Assembly (NCBI RefSeq): GCF_000367365.1
Contig: NZ_BARF01000059.1
Span: 124,001 to 188,000, forward strand
Origin: Streptomyces prunicolor NBRC 13075
GTDB lineage: Bacteria > Actinomycetota > Actinomycetes > Streptomycetales > Streptomycetaceae
DNA: 64,000 nt
Direction: 5' to 3'
Shown here piece after piece: positions 27,824-36,506 of the stretch. Below the pieces are notes generated by a model. That model was not told the DNA's origin and made no database searches. It saw only the letters and a program-made list of their open reading frames with translations. Both the position numbers and the translations under genes were made by a program. How positions within the stretch are numbered: position 1 is the stretch's first letter; each line of letters begins with the position of its first letter.

Positions 27824-28375
27824 TCACGCCCGCAGCCACTCCGTGACGACGACTTCGCCGCCGGCCCGCAGCCGTAGCGCGAAGGGGCCGGTCGGGGGTG
27901 CGGCGCTGGTGAAGCGGCCCATGGCGTCGGCCGTGAGGGTGGTGGGGTGCAGGACCTGAGGCCCGCCCAGGACCTCGATGCCGGCCGGCTGGGGCGGCAT
28001 CACCTGGCCCATCAGGCCCTCGCTGGTCACCTCCACGTCGATGCTGAGCTCGCCCGCGGTGAAGGTGAGCATGCGGGGTGCGTCCGTGACCCCTCTGATC
28101 GGGATCGCGTCGACCAGGGAGTCGAAGGTCAGCTCCGCGAGCCGGGCGTCGAGGTCGTACAACGCGTAGGCGTCCATGGCGAATTGGAGCAGCTCGGCGG
28201 GGACCGGGTCCAGGATGGCGGCGGCCTGGCGCAGTTCCTCCTCCAGGAGTCCGTCCTCGAACTCCCCGGCGCCGTCGTCCAGTTCGCCCTCCTGCTCGGC
28301 GAACTCCTCTTCATTCAAAGGGTCCTGGCCGAAGGCGTCGAACGCGTCGAGGCCGTCGTCGTGCATGCCGTTCAC
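27824..28375 (-). CDS. Small acidic protein coupled to the sigma factor (candidate anti-sigma or protease substrate)
   Basis: The 183-residue protein starts with about 45 strongly acidic residues (DPLNEEEFAEQEGELDD and following). A helical segment (PAELLQFAMDAYALYDLD then ARLAELTFDS) comes next, and then a beta-rich C-terminal half (RMLTFTAGELSIDVEV ... GRFTSAAPPTGPFALRLRA). I recognise this as an uncharacterised actinobacterial type found beside ECF-like sigma factors and CHAT proteins; no biochemical role is known to me. The GTG overlaps the sigma-factor stop in a GTGA, so the two are translationally coupled, the arrangement usual for sigma/anti-sigma pairs. An ATG at 28366 is an alternative start. 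It has no membrane segment or zinc motif. Confidence 0.75.
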   Translation of the reverse strand: MNGMHDDGLDAFDAFGQDPLNEEEFAEQEGELDDGAGEFEDGLLEEELRQAAAILDPVPAELLQFAMDAYALYDLDARLAELTFDSLVDAIPIRGVTDAPRMLTFTAGELSIDVEVTSEGLMGQVMPPQPAGIEVLGGPQVLHPTTLTADAMGRFTSAAPPTGPFALRLRAGGEVVVTEWLRA

Positions 28376-28947
28376 AGCGCCCCCAGAGCGTCGAGTCGGG
28401 CCCGCAGCCGGCGCAGGCAGCGCTGGCGCATCGGGCCGATGCTGCCGACGGCGATCCCCAGACCGGCGGACACCTCTTGATAGCTGGGCGGCGGCGAGGC
28501 CATCAGTACGCGCAGCAACTGCCTGCACCGGTCGCCCAGTTCCTCGAACTCCTGCCACAGCCGCCGGATGCGCTCGGCGTCGGAAGCGGCCTCCTCGGCG
28601 TCGATCAGCGACTGCTCGGGGGTGCGCTCCTCGCTGACGCGGTCGAGGAGTTGGGGATCGTCCGTCGGCATGAGCCGCCGTAGCGACTTGATCACCTTCA
28701 GGCATTCGTTGCGCGCGGTGCTGGCCAGCCAGGAGCCGGCCTTCTGAGGTTCGCGGATGCGCCGCAGATGCTGGGAGAAGCGCAACCACACGGTCTGGTA
28801 GACCTCGTGGCCGTCCGCGTCGGAGAGCCGGTGGGAGCGCACCACTGACCAGACCAGTGGGCTCAAACCCTCCACGAGCGCCTTCCAGGCCGCCGCGTCG
28901 CCGTCGACGGCGGACTGGACGAGCGCGCCGACTTCTGCACGGTCCAC
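28372..28947 (-). CDS. RNA polymerase sigma factor, ECF-like (sigma-70 family)
   Basis: The 191-residue protein has region 2 (PLVWSVVRSHRLSDADGHEVYQTVW, then RFSQHL with the core-binding and -10-recognition helices) and region 4 (DRCRQLLRVLMASPPPSYQEV ... LGIAVGSIGPMRQRCLRRLRARL) with a helix-turn-helix. No region 1 or 3 is present. The GTG at 28947 is preferred because GAGGGG lies 6 bp upstream; ATG codons at 28971 and 29010 are possible. It lies 59 bp after the S8 peptidase gene in the same direction and overlaps the acidic-protein gene. It probably transcribes part of this proteolysis island. Confidence 0.88.
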   Translation of the reverse strand: MDRAEVGALVQSAVDGDAAAWKALVEGLSPLVWSVVRSHRLSDADGHEVYQTVWLRFSQHLRRIREPQKAGSWLASTARNECLKVIKSLRRLMPTDDPQLLDRVSEERTPEQSLIDAEEAASDAERIRRLWQEFEELGDRCRQLLRVLMASPPPSYQEVSAGLGIAVGSIGPMRQRCLRRLRARLDALGAL

Positions 28948-29006
28948 GGTGCCACCCCTCGTGTACGGCATGTCATCGTACGCCGTGGAGGGGAGGGTTC
29001 CGGCCC

Positions 29007-30443
29007 TCATGCCGGAGGGGCGAGCGGTACGACGGGTACCGGGCGCCAGGTGGGTGGGCGCAGCGCCGGTACGTGCGCCCCGCGCACTTCGGCGTACTCG
29101 GAGTTGGCCGCGAGGAGTTGGGTACGGGCGGCGCGCGCGTCGGTCTCCTTGTTGGCCGTCATGAAGGCGGCGACCATGCCGACGGCGACGGGCGCGGCGA
29201 ACGAGGTCCCGCTCCAGCGGGCGAGCCCGTCGAACGTCACCTGGTCCGGGCTGCCCGGCTCGGCGTCCCCCGCCTGGCTCAACACGCCCTTGTGAGTGGG
29301 CGATTGGCAGGTGCAGGAGTAGGTGAAGCCGAACCGGCAGGCGTCGTAGGTGCTGTGCTGGTAGGCGTACGGCGTGGGTGCGCCGAAGCCGGTGAGGGGG
29401 CCGATGAGGCGCTCGCCGGGGGCGTAGGCCTTGACCCAGGCGCCGTGGTTGCTGAAGCAGGCGCCGAACTCGCCGTCGCTGCGCAGCGCGCCGACCGACA
29501 GGACGACGTCCTGGTAGTCGGGCAGGTCGGCGTAGGCGGCGGGCCAGAAGGGGGTGGCGCTGGCGTTGTTGCCGGCCGCGGCCACCAACAGGGTGCGCCG
29601 GCCTCGGAGTTCCTGCATGAAGCCCTCGACGCCGAGGAGTCCGTCGGTACGGCCGTTCGAGGTGCCGGCGGAGAGGCTGATGACGTCGGGCCAGCCGTTC
29701 TGGTCGACGGCCGCGAACAGGGCCTCGCCGAAGTCCGATTCGAGGATGGCGCCCGCGTCGTTGAGGGTGTTGCGGACGGTGACCTCGGTGTTGGGCGAGA
29801 CGGCCGCGACGAGCCCGGCGATGAACGTGCCGTGTCCTACGTACTGTTGGAGCACTCCCGCGTCGTCGGTCTCCCGGATCTGCGCGTCGCCCTGCACGTG
29901 GGCGAGCAGCGGGTACGACCGGTAGTCGTGCATGAGGCCGGTGTCGATGACGAGGACGCCCACGGCGGTGTCGGCGTCGTAACCGGCCTCCGCGGGCGCC
30001 GGGTTGGAGCCTTCGGTGAGCGGGGCGGGCACGGGCTCGTCGCCCGGACAGGCGTTCACCGCGATGGACACCACGTGGTTGCGGCTGACCAGTCGGCGTC
30101 CGGCGCGGCCCTCCGGCTCACGCAGGGCGCGCAGCGCGTTCGCCACGGCGTGGTCGCCGCGCCGGTCGCCCACGCCCGGGTCGCCGACCTGGATGCGGGT
30201 GATGCCGGACCGGTTGGTCTCGGGGCCCGCGCGGCGCACAGAGTCTCCGGTGAGGCCGGTGACCGCGGTGAAGTGCGTGCGGACGGTGTCCTCGACGACG
30301 CGGGCCTCCTCGCCGTCACGGGCGAGCACGACGCCCTTCTCGTAGAAGAACTCGGCGGAGTCGTCCGGGCCCATCGCCAGCGGGACGTCGGGCATCGAGC
30401 GTTGGATCTGGTCGAACTGCTCGTGGAATCGCTGAGGTGCCAT
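29007..30443 (-). CDS. S8 (subtilisin-like) serine peptidase without signal peptide
   Basis: The 478-residue protein has the full subtilase triad: Asp at about 167 in VLVIDTGL, His at about 204 in YVGHGTFIAGL, Ser at about 414 in SGTSFAAPVA, and oxyanion Asn in LVAAAGNNASA. The first 150 residues are a non-catalytic N-terminal domain without a cleavable signal, so it is predicted to act in the cytoplasm. A Cys-rich insert (DACRFGFTYSCTCQSPTHKG) lies before the Ser. The ATG at 30443 has GGGAGG 7 bp upstream. It is the first gene of the operon with the sigma factor and acidic protein and diverges from the CHAT gene. Confidence 0.88.
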   Translation of the reverse strand: MAPQRFHEQFDQIQRSMPDVPLAMGPDDSAEFFYEKGVVLARDGEEARVVEDTVRTHFTAVTGLTGDSVRRAGPETNRSGITRIQVGDPGVGDRRGDHAVANALRALREPEGRAGRRLVSRNHVVSIAVNACPGDEPVPAPLTEGSNPAPAEAGYDADTAVGVLVIDTGLMHDYRSYPLLAHVQGDAQIRETDDAGVLQQYVGHGTFIAGLVAAVSPNTEVTVRNTLNDAGAILESDFGEALFAAVDQNGWPDVISLSAGTSNGRTDGLLGVEGFMQELRGRRTLLVAAAGNNASATPFWPAAYADLPDYQDVVLSVGALRSDGEFGACFSNHGAWVKAYAPGERLIGPLTGFGAPTPYAYQHSTYDACRFGFTYSCTCQSPTHKGVLSQAGDAEPGSPDQVTFDGLARWSGTSFAAPVAVGMVAAFMTANKETDARAARTQLLAANSEYAEVRGAHVPALRPPTWRPVPVVPLAPPA

Positions 30444-30518
30444 GGCGTGTCCTCCCACTGCGGCGGCGGTCGTCAATCAGAGCCGCGGAACCGCTCCTTG
30501 ATACAGCCCCAAACCTGT

Positions 30519-30539
30519 GTGGTCTGCACCTGGGACCAC
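30519..30539. promoter_or_regulatory. Inverted repeat before the CHAT gene
   Basis: The 100-bp region 30444-30543 between the divergent S8 and CHAT genes contains 6-bp arms GTGGTC (30519-30524) and GACCAC (30534-30539) with a 9-bp spacer, ending 4 bp before the CHAT ATG. It overlaps the CHAT ribosome-binding region (GGGA at 30532), so it could act as an operator or a translational hairpin. No -35/-10 pair is certain. Confidence 0.35.
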
Positions 30540-30543
30540 TAGC

Positions 30544-33156
30544 ATGGGAGAAGTGACAGCGGGAAGCGACTCGATTCTCGAACTGCTGCCGATGGTGTTC
30601 GCGGCTCCGAGCGAGGCGCTGGCCGGTGCGCGGGAGGTTCTCGACGGCGATCCGACGCCGTTCCGGGCCTCTGTGGCGCACCACGCGATCGGTATGTGGC
30701 AGCGGGACTTCGGCGATCTCCGGCTCGCCCTGCGCCATCTGCGGCTCGCCCGCGACCTGGCGGCCCGCGCGGATTCGGCGGACCGCGAGGCGGACGTACT
30801 GGGCACGCTGGGCGTGGCGTTGGTGCACGCGGGCCGCACCCGGCAGGGCCTGGAGGCCTTCGAGCGGGGTATCGCCCGCGGCACGGGCCAGACCCGGGCA
30901 CGGGTGCTGTACCGACGGGCGTACGTCTGGTGGGTGTTGGGCCGGCACCGCGAGGCGCTGGAGGACGTACGGCGGGCAATTCCCGTACTGCGCCAGGTGG
31001 ATGACGTGATCTGGACCGCGCGGGCGATCACCCTGCGCGCGACCGTGCATCTCGCGCTGGGTGCGGTGGACCGGGCCGATGCCGACTTCGCGGCGGCCGA
31101 GCTGCTGTGGGAGACCACCGGCCAGGAGCACGACAAGGCGGACGCGGTGGAGAGCCGGGGTCTTGCCGCGTTCCGGTCGGGAGACATCCCGGTGGCGCTC
31201 CAACTCCTCGACGAAGCAGCGGAGATGTACGCCAAGCTCACCACCCCGACGTTCATGCTCACCATCCGCCGCTGCGAGGTGTTGATGAGCGCGGGTCTTG
31301 CCGGGGAGGCGCTGGCGCAGGCGGACACGGCGGTCGGGCTGCTCGACGGCATCGGCGGACAGTCCACCCGCAAGGCGGAGTTGCTGCTCGTCGCGGCCCG
31401 GGCGGCGCGGCTCGCGGACGATCCGCACACGGCGATCGCGCGGGCGGCCGTGGCGGTACGGCTGTTCGCCGCGCAGCGGCGAACCTGGTGGCAGACGCAT
31501 GCCCAACTGGTGCTGATCGAGGCCCGGTTGGCGGCCGGGCGGGCTTCGGGGCGGCTGGTCGCGGACGCCGCCGCGGTGGCCGACCGACTGGCCGCGTTCG
31601 GCTCCCCGTCCGCACCGGAGGCCTCGCTGTTGGCGGGCCGCATCGCCCTGGCCCTCGGCTGGACGGCGGACGCGGAACGGCACTTGGCGGTGGCAGCCCG
31701 CAGCAGACGCGGCGGCCCCCCGCTGGCCCGGATGACCGGCTGGGCGGCACAGGCCCTGCGCGCACAGGCGGCAGGCTCCGGCCGAGGTGTGTTGGAGGCG
31801 TGCCGACGCGGCCTCGACGTCCTCGACGATCACCGTACGACCCTGGGCGCCTCCGAGTTGCGGGCGCGGGCGACCGCGCAGGGCGCCGAACTGGCCGCGC
31901 TGGCCCAGCGGGCGAGCCTCGCCTCCGGTGGCCCGCGACGCCTCCTGGTCTGGAGCGAACGCTGGCGGGCGACCGCCCTCTCCACCCCGCCGACCCGGCC
32001 GCCCGCCGACCCGATCCTGCTCAGCGGCCTGACGGCGTTCCGCGAGATCGCCGCCCGCGCGGAGAAGGCCCGCATGGAGGGCCGCCCGGTACCGGCCCTG
32101 GAGCGCGAACAGCGGCGCCTGGAACGGGAGATCCGCTCCCGCACCCTTCACATGCGCGGCGACGCCCCCGGCGAGGGCGACCGCTTCGACCCGACTCGCC
32201 TGCTGGCCCGCCTCGGCGAGGGACGGCTGGTCGAACTGGCCGTAGTGGACGGCCGGGTGCACGCCCTGCTCTGCGGGGAGGGGAGGGTACGCCGCTTCGA
32301 GGCGGGCCTGCTCGCGGAGGCGATGTCCGAGGCGGAACACGTACAGGCTGGTCTACGGCGCCTGGCGCATCCCGGGGCGGACGCGAGGCTCCCGGTGGTG
32401 GAGGCGGCGGGCCGACGCCTGGAGGAACTCCTCCTCGGCGAGGCGGCGGGGCACCTGGGCTCCGGCCCGGTGGTGGTGGTCCCGCCGGGCCGACTCCACC
32501 GCGTTCCCTGGGCGTTGCTGCCCTCGCTGCGCGATCGGGTGCTCAGCGTGTCGCCGTCGGCGGGCGGTTGGCTGCGCGCCCTGGACACCGAACCGCCGCC
32601 CGGCGGACGCACCGTCCTGGTGCGCGGGCCCGGCCTCGCGACCAATGGCGCCGAGGTCCCGGACCTGGCCGACCGGTACGGCAGGCCCACGGTCCTGGAG
32701 CACGACGACGCCGAAGTCCCGCGCGTGCTGGCCGAGTTGGATGGCGCGACCCTGGCCCACATCGCCGCCCACGGTGCGTTCCGCGCGGACAGTCCCCTGT
32801 TCTCGTCCCTACGCATGGCCGACGGTCCGCTCATCGTTCACGACTTCGAACGCCTCGCCCGCAGCCCGTACCGGATCATTCTGTCGAGTTGCGATACCGC
32901 CCGCCTCGCGTCGGTGGGAGCCGATGAACTCCTGGGTCTGGTCACGGCGTTGCTCCCCCTCGGCACCGCGGGCGTGGTCGCGAGCAGCGCTCCCGTCAAC
33001 GACGCGGCAGTTGTCCCGCTGATGCTCGCCCTGCACAAGGGACTCAGCACGGGCCTGTCCCTGGCGGAGGCCCTGCGCGACGCACGGGCGGCGTTGCCGG
33101 GGGACGCGATGCATCGGGCGACGGGGTGGGCGTTCACGGCGTTCGGGGCGGCCTGA
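30544..33156 (+). CDS. TPR-CHAT caspase-like peptidase
   Basis: The 870-residue protein has an N-terminal and central helical array with several TPR-like pairs (GTLGVALVHAGRTRQGLEAF, YRRAYVWWVLGRHREALEDV). A C-terminal CHAT domain (about 590-870) carries the caspase-type dyad: His about 743 in LAHIAAHGAFR and Cys about 783 in IILSSCDTARL, followed by DELLGLVTALLPLGTAGVVA. CHAT peptidases share the clan CD fold and include HetF and the Craspase peptidase; the TPR part usually senses or binds a partner. No signal peptide or membrane helix is seen. An in-frame GTG at 30517 is possible. It diverges from the S8-sigma-acidic protein operon, which suggests it controls that module by proteolysis. Confidence 0.87.
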   Translation: MGEVTAGSDSILELLPMVFAAPSEALAGAREVLDGDPTPFRASVAHHAIGMWQRDFGDLRLALRHLRLARDLAARADSADREADVLGTLGVALVHAGRTRQGLEAFERGIARGTGQTRARVLYRRAYVWWVLGRHREALEDVRRAIPVLRQVDDVIWTARAITLRATVHLALGAVDRADADFAAAELLWETTGQEHDKADAVESRGLAAFRSGDIPVALQLLDEAAEMYAKLTTPTFMLTIRRCEVLMSAGLAGEALAQADTAVGLLDGIGGQSTRKAELLLVAARAARLADDPHTAIARAAVAVRLFAAQRRTWWQTHAQLVLIEARLAAGRASGRLVADAAAVADRLAAFGSPSAPEASLLAGRIALALGWTADAERHLAVAARSRRGGPPLARMTGWAAQALRAQAAGSGRGVLEACRRGLDVLDDHRTTLGASELRARATAQGAELAALAQRASLASGGPRRLLVWSERWRATALSTPPTRPPADPILLSGLTAFREIAARAEKARMEGRPVPALEREQRRLEREIRSRTLHMRGDAPGEGDRFDPTRLLARLGEGRLVELAVVDGRVHALLCGEGRVRRFEAGLLAEAMSEAEHVQAGLRRLAHPGADARLPVVEAAGRRLEELLLGEAAGHLGSGPVVVVPPGRLHRVPWALLPSLRDRVLSVSPSAGGWLRALDTEPPPGGRTVLVRGPGLATNGAEVPDLADRYGRPTVLEHDDAEVPRVLAELDGATLAHIAAHGAFRADSPLFSSLRMADGPLIVHDFERLARSPYRIILSSCDTARLASVGADELLGLVTALLPLGTAGVVASSAPVNDAAVVPLMLALHKGLSTGLSLAEALRDARAALPGDAMHRATGWAFTAFGAA

Positions 33157-33201
33157 GCAGGCCTGAACACGGTGGCCAAGGCAGCCAGTTGGAGGTTCAG
33201 G

Positions 33202-33236
33202 ACGGTCCGACCCGCCGGGCGGGCGGATCGGACCGT
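33202..33236. terminator. Bidirectional hairpin terminator
   Basis: A 15-bp stem (ACGGTCCGACCCGCC at 33202-33216 with 33221-33236) with one bulged A and a 4-base loop lies between the CHAT gene and the convergent LuxR-family gene. It can end both transcripts. Confidence 0.85.
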
Positions 33237-33252
33237 TGTGCCCTCACGCCGA

Positions 33253-35139
33253 CTACGCCGCCGGCAGTTCCACCAGCCACGGCAGTGCGCCGCGGTCGCT
33301 CGCGCCGAGTCGGGCGTAGGCGCTGTAGAGGTGGTTGCCGACGGTGCGGACGGACAGGGTGAGGCGGTCGGCGATCTGGCGGTTGCTGAGGCCCGCGGCG
33401 GCGAGGGTGACGATCTGGCGCTGGCGGGCGGTGAGTTCGCCCAGGACGAGGCCGGACAGGGCCGGGGTGCGGGCGCCCTGGCAGCGGCGGGCCAGTGCGA
33501 CCGCGCGGGTGCGGGACATGCGGGCGGCGCGGGGGTCGCGGTGCGCGCGTACGGCCTGGGCGTGTGCCTCGGCCGCGAACAGCAGGAAGCCGCGCTGTTC
33601 CAACTCCCCTGCCACCTTGTCCAGCGCGGGGCCGTCCCCGTCGACCAGCGCCTCCGCGTGCCTCGCGAGGACGGCCGGTCCGTCGCCGGGCAGTTCGGCG
33701 AGCCGACCGGCGACGCGTTCGGGAGCGCCGAGGCGTACGGCGTCGTAGAGGACGTAGGCGGCGGGCCTGCCGTCCTCGGCGGGGAGGCCACGGCTCTCCT
33801 CGCCCTCGCTCCACCTGCCGTCCACGATCTCGCGGGCCGCTTCCACATCGCCCCGGGCCGCCGCGAGCCAGCTGCCCGCGTCGGCGGACGGAGGGCGGTG
33901 GGCGAGCGCCTCGTCGGTGGCCGGGACGTCGCCCGACTGGGCGGCGGCCAGGGCGAGTTCGACCCCGCAGGCCCGGTTGCCCGCGGTCTGCCGCAGTCCC
34001 TCCCGTGCCCAGGCCGCCGCCTCGCGCAGCTCGCCCCGCAGTCGCGCGAACCGGGCGCGGACGGCCGCGTACCCGGCAGGTACCGGTGCGCCCTCCGCCA
34101 CCAGCCACTCCCCCACGGGCGTCGGCAGCGGGCGTACGTCGGTGCGGTCGATGCGGTCGGTCAGCGTGGCGCGTTCGGCCGCGAGGGCCGAGGTGCACTG
34201 GTCCGGGGTGCGGGCCAGGCGGCGGGCCCGGAGCCGGCCGGCCGCGGCGCGCAGTGCGGGGCCGTGCAGGGGGTGGGCGAGACGGACGGCGCCCTGGTCG
34301 TCGACGCGGATCAGGGCCTCGGTCTCCAGGCGTTCGAGGAGATCGAGGTCGAAGTCGCCCAGGGGCGCCGCCAACGGCTCGGCGAACGCGAGGCGTTCGA
34401 GGCTCTCGCGCTCCTCGGGGCCGGTGTGGGCGAGGACTTGGGCGGTGCGCTCGCGAACCGTCGCGGTGACCGGCACCGGGCCGCGCCACGTCCACTCGTC
34501 GGAGTCGGTCGCCCGGGTCAGCAGTCCGCCCTCGCGCACCGCGCCGAACAGGTCGCGCAGCAGGCGCAGATCACCTTGGCAGAGGGCGTAGAGGCGGTTC
34601 ACGGTGAGGGGTTCCAGCGGGCCGCCGGCGCCCAGAGCCAGCAACTGCGCCGTCTCCTCCCGGGGCAGCGGCTCCAGCGCGAGGCGCGGCAGCAGTTCCC
34701 CCGTCCACAGGCGCGACACCGCACCCGGTACCGGGTGGCCGTCGGCCACCACGACCACCAGGCGGGTCCGGCCGTGGACGGCGAGTTGGTGGACGAGCGC
34801 GGCCGAGGAGTCGTCGAGCAGATGGGCGTCGTCGACCAGCATCAGCCGTACACCGGACAGGAGTTGGACCGCGCGGTGCAGGGTGACGCTTTCGGGGAGC
34901 AGGTGTGCGAACGCGGCGAAGGGCAGCGAGCGGGTCTCGGGCGTCCCGGTGATCCTGGCGCAGTCGCTGCCCCGGACGGCCTCGGTCATCAGGCGGGTCT
35001 TGCCGCGGCCGGCCGGACCGGTCACCACGATGCCGGGCCGTCCAGCCGTCAACGAACCGCGGATCAGCTCCAGTTCGTCCTCCCGGCCGGTGAACGGCCA
35101 GGGCAGTTCCAGGGTCTTCGCGTCCTGTTCGCAAGTCAT
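33253..35139 (-). CDS. LAL-type LuxR family transcriptional regulator with AAA/NTPase domain
   Basis: The roughly 628-residue protein has an N-terminal P-loop NTPase (FTGREDELELIRGSL, Walker A GPAGRGKTRL, Walker B LMLVDDAHLLDD), a helical middle and a C-terminal LuxR HTH (LTARQRQIVTLAAAGLSNRQ then IADRLTLSVRTVGNHL). It is shorter than typical 900-residue LALs. They are ATP-dependent activators of catabolic or secondary-metabolite genes. The start is uncertain: ATG 35139 is taken, but a GTG at 35166 gives nine more residues and neither has a clear ribosome binding site. It is divergent from the astacin-like peptidase gene (97 bp gap) and probably controls it or the CHAT module. Confidence 0.85.
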   Translation of the reverse strand: MTCEQDAKTLELPWPFTGREDELELIRGSLTAGRPGIVVTGPAGRGKTRLMTEAVRGSDCARITGTPETRSLPFAAFAHLLPESVTLHRAVQLLSGVRLMLVDDAHLLDDSSAALVHQLAVHGRTRLVVVVADGHPVPGAVSRLWTGELLPRLALEPLPREETAQLLALGAGGPLEPLTVNRLYALCQGDLRLLRDLFGAVREGGLLTRATDSDEWTWRGPVPVTATVRERTAQVLAHTGPEERESLERLAFAEPLAAPLGDFDLDLLERLETEALIRVDDQGAVRLAHPLHGPALRAAAGRLRARRLARTPDQCTSALAAERATLTDRIDRTDVRPLPTPVGEWLVAEGAPVPAGYAAVRARFARLRGELREAAAWAREGLRQTAGNRACGVELALAAAQSGDVPATDEALAHRPPSADAGSWLAAARGDVEAAREIVDGRWSEGEESRGLPAEDGRPAAYVLYDAVRLGAPERVAGRLAELPGDGPAVLARHAEALVDGDGPALDKVAGELEQRGFLLFAAEAHAQAVRAHRDPRAARMSRTRAVALARRCQGARTPALSGLVLGELTARQRQIVTLAAAGLSNRQIADRLTLSVRTVGNHLYSAYARLGASDRGALPWLVELPAA

Positions 35140-35236
35140 CACACAGATATGAGTGCGGCTACTCACGCCTGATACAGGGTGACTTGAGTAGCCCTCGACT
35201 CAGGCGCCCGGGTACGGTCACCGGCAATCTGGTCGC

Positions 35237-36352
35237 ATGACCGCTCGCTACTGCTCCCTCGCGCAGCAGTCGGCCCCGGAGTTCGGACCGGGACTGACTG
35301 CCGAGCGGCGCGGTGCGCTCGTCGGCGGAAGCCGGATGTGGGTCAACGGCACGGTCCTGCACTACTACTTCTTCGACGCCGAAGACACCAAGAACAATGA
35401 GAACACCGCGGTCACCGACGCCTCCGTCATCCCGGTTCCCGGGACCGGCGAGATGCGGCGGGTGCCGTGGGGCGGCGCCAAGGAGCAGCAGGACGTCGTA
35501 CGCGAGTGCTTCGGTGAGTGGCAGGGCCTCGGCATCGGTGTCAACTTCGCCGAGGTGGGGGACCGTTCGGAGGCGGAGCTGCGGATCGGGTTCCAGCCCG
35601 GTGACGGCTCCTGGTCGGCGGTGGGCCGCGACGCGCTCACGATCGGCCTGTCCGATCGCACGATGAACTTCGGCTGGGACCTGACCGCGCCCGGACAACG
35701 CGGTACGGCCCTGCACGAGATCGGGCACGCCCTGGGACTGCTGCACGAGCACCAGAGCCCGTTCGCCGGTATCCACTGGGACGACGAGGCCGTCTACGCC
35801 GAGTTGGCGGGCCCGCCGAACTTCTGGAGCCGGGACAGGACCCGCTTCAACATCCTGCGCAAGCTCGACCCGGACGAGGTCAATGGCTCCGTCTGGGACC
35901 CGCAGTCGGTCATGGAGTTCCCGTTCGCGTCGGGACTGATCCTGGAGCCGGAGGAGTACCGCACGGGTCTGCACCCGCACGGCAGCCTCTCCCCCTCCGA
36001 CAAGGAGTTCGTCCTGCGCTGGTACCCGCCGGTCGGCCCTCCCGGGCCGGCCGAGCTGGTGCCGTTCCGGTCGGCGCCACTGCGCCTGGGACCGGGCGAG
36101 CAGGCCGACTTCGCGATCGAGCCGACCCAGACGCGCGAGTACGCCGTCGGCACCTTCGGGGACAGCGACACGGTCGTCGTGGTCTTCGAGGAACGGGACG
36201 GCGAACCGCGCTTCCTCGCCGGGCAGGACGACGGGGGCACACCGCACAACGCCACACTCAAGGTCAGGCTCGTCAAGGGCCGCCACTACTTCGTCCGTGT
36301 GCGCCTGTACTCCACGTGGAGGTCGGGGGACACCGCGGTGATGTGCTGGTAA
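35237..36352 (+). CDS. Astacin-type (metzincin) zinc metallopeptidase without signal peptide
   Basis: The 371-residue protein has the astacin signature HEIGHALGLLHEHQSP (HExxHxxGxxHE, about 160-171) and the Met-turn QSVMEFPF. The C-terminal part (about 265-371) is beta-rich with EYAVGTFGDSDTVVVVFEE, resembling bacterial pre-peptidase C-terminal domains. Astacins are normally secreted and carry a pro-peptide; here there is neither signal peptide nor obvious pro-region with a cysteine switch, so an intracellular role is implied. The ribosome binding site is weak. It lies in the same island as the CHAT and S8 peptidases, divergent from the LAL regulator. Confidence 0.82.
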   Translation: MTARYCSLAQQSAPEFGPGLTAERRGALVGGSRMWVNGTVLHYYFFDAEDTKNNENTAVTDASVIPVPGTGEMRRVPWGGAKEQQDVVRECFGEWQGLGIGVNFAEVGDRSEAELRIGFQPGDGSWSAVGRDALTIGLSDRTMNFGWDLTAPGQRGTALHEIGHALGLLHEHQSPFAGIHWDDEAVYAELAGPPNFWSRDRTRFNILRKLDPDEVNGSVWDPQSVMEFPFASGLILEPEEYRTGLHPHGSLSPSDKEFVLRWYPPVGPPGPAELVPFRSAPLRLGPGEQADFAIEPTQTREYAVGTFGDSDTVVVVFEERDGEPRFLAGQDDGGTPHNATLKVRLVKGRHYFVRVRLYSTWRSGDTAVMCW

Positions 36353-36506
36353 CAGCATGGGTACAGCCGCACGCGGACGGACGGACCACTGTCCGGCGCC
36401 GGGGGAAGCGGCCGGAGTTCGTAGCCTTCGGGGGAGGGATACGAGCTCCGGCCACAGCGTTGCGTTCAACGCTTCCAACTCCCCTGGCCTCACGGGGTTT
36501 TGGGCT

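Noticed and set aside
27824..36352. Interpretation of the CHAT/S8 island as a type III-E CRISPR (Craspase) locus.
   Set aside because: No CRISPR array, gRAMP/Cas7-11 or Cas1/2 gene is present in the window.
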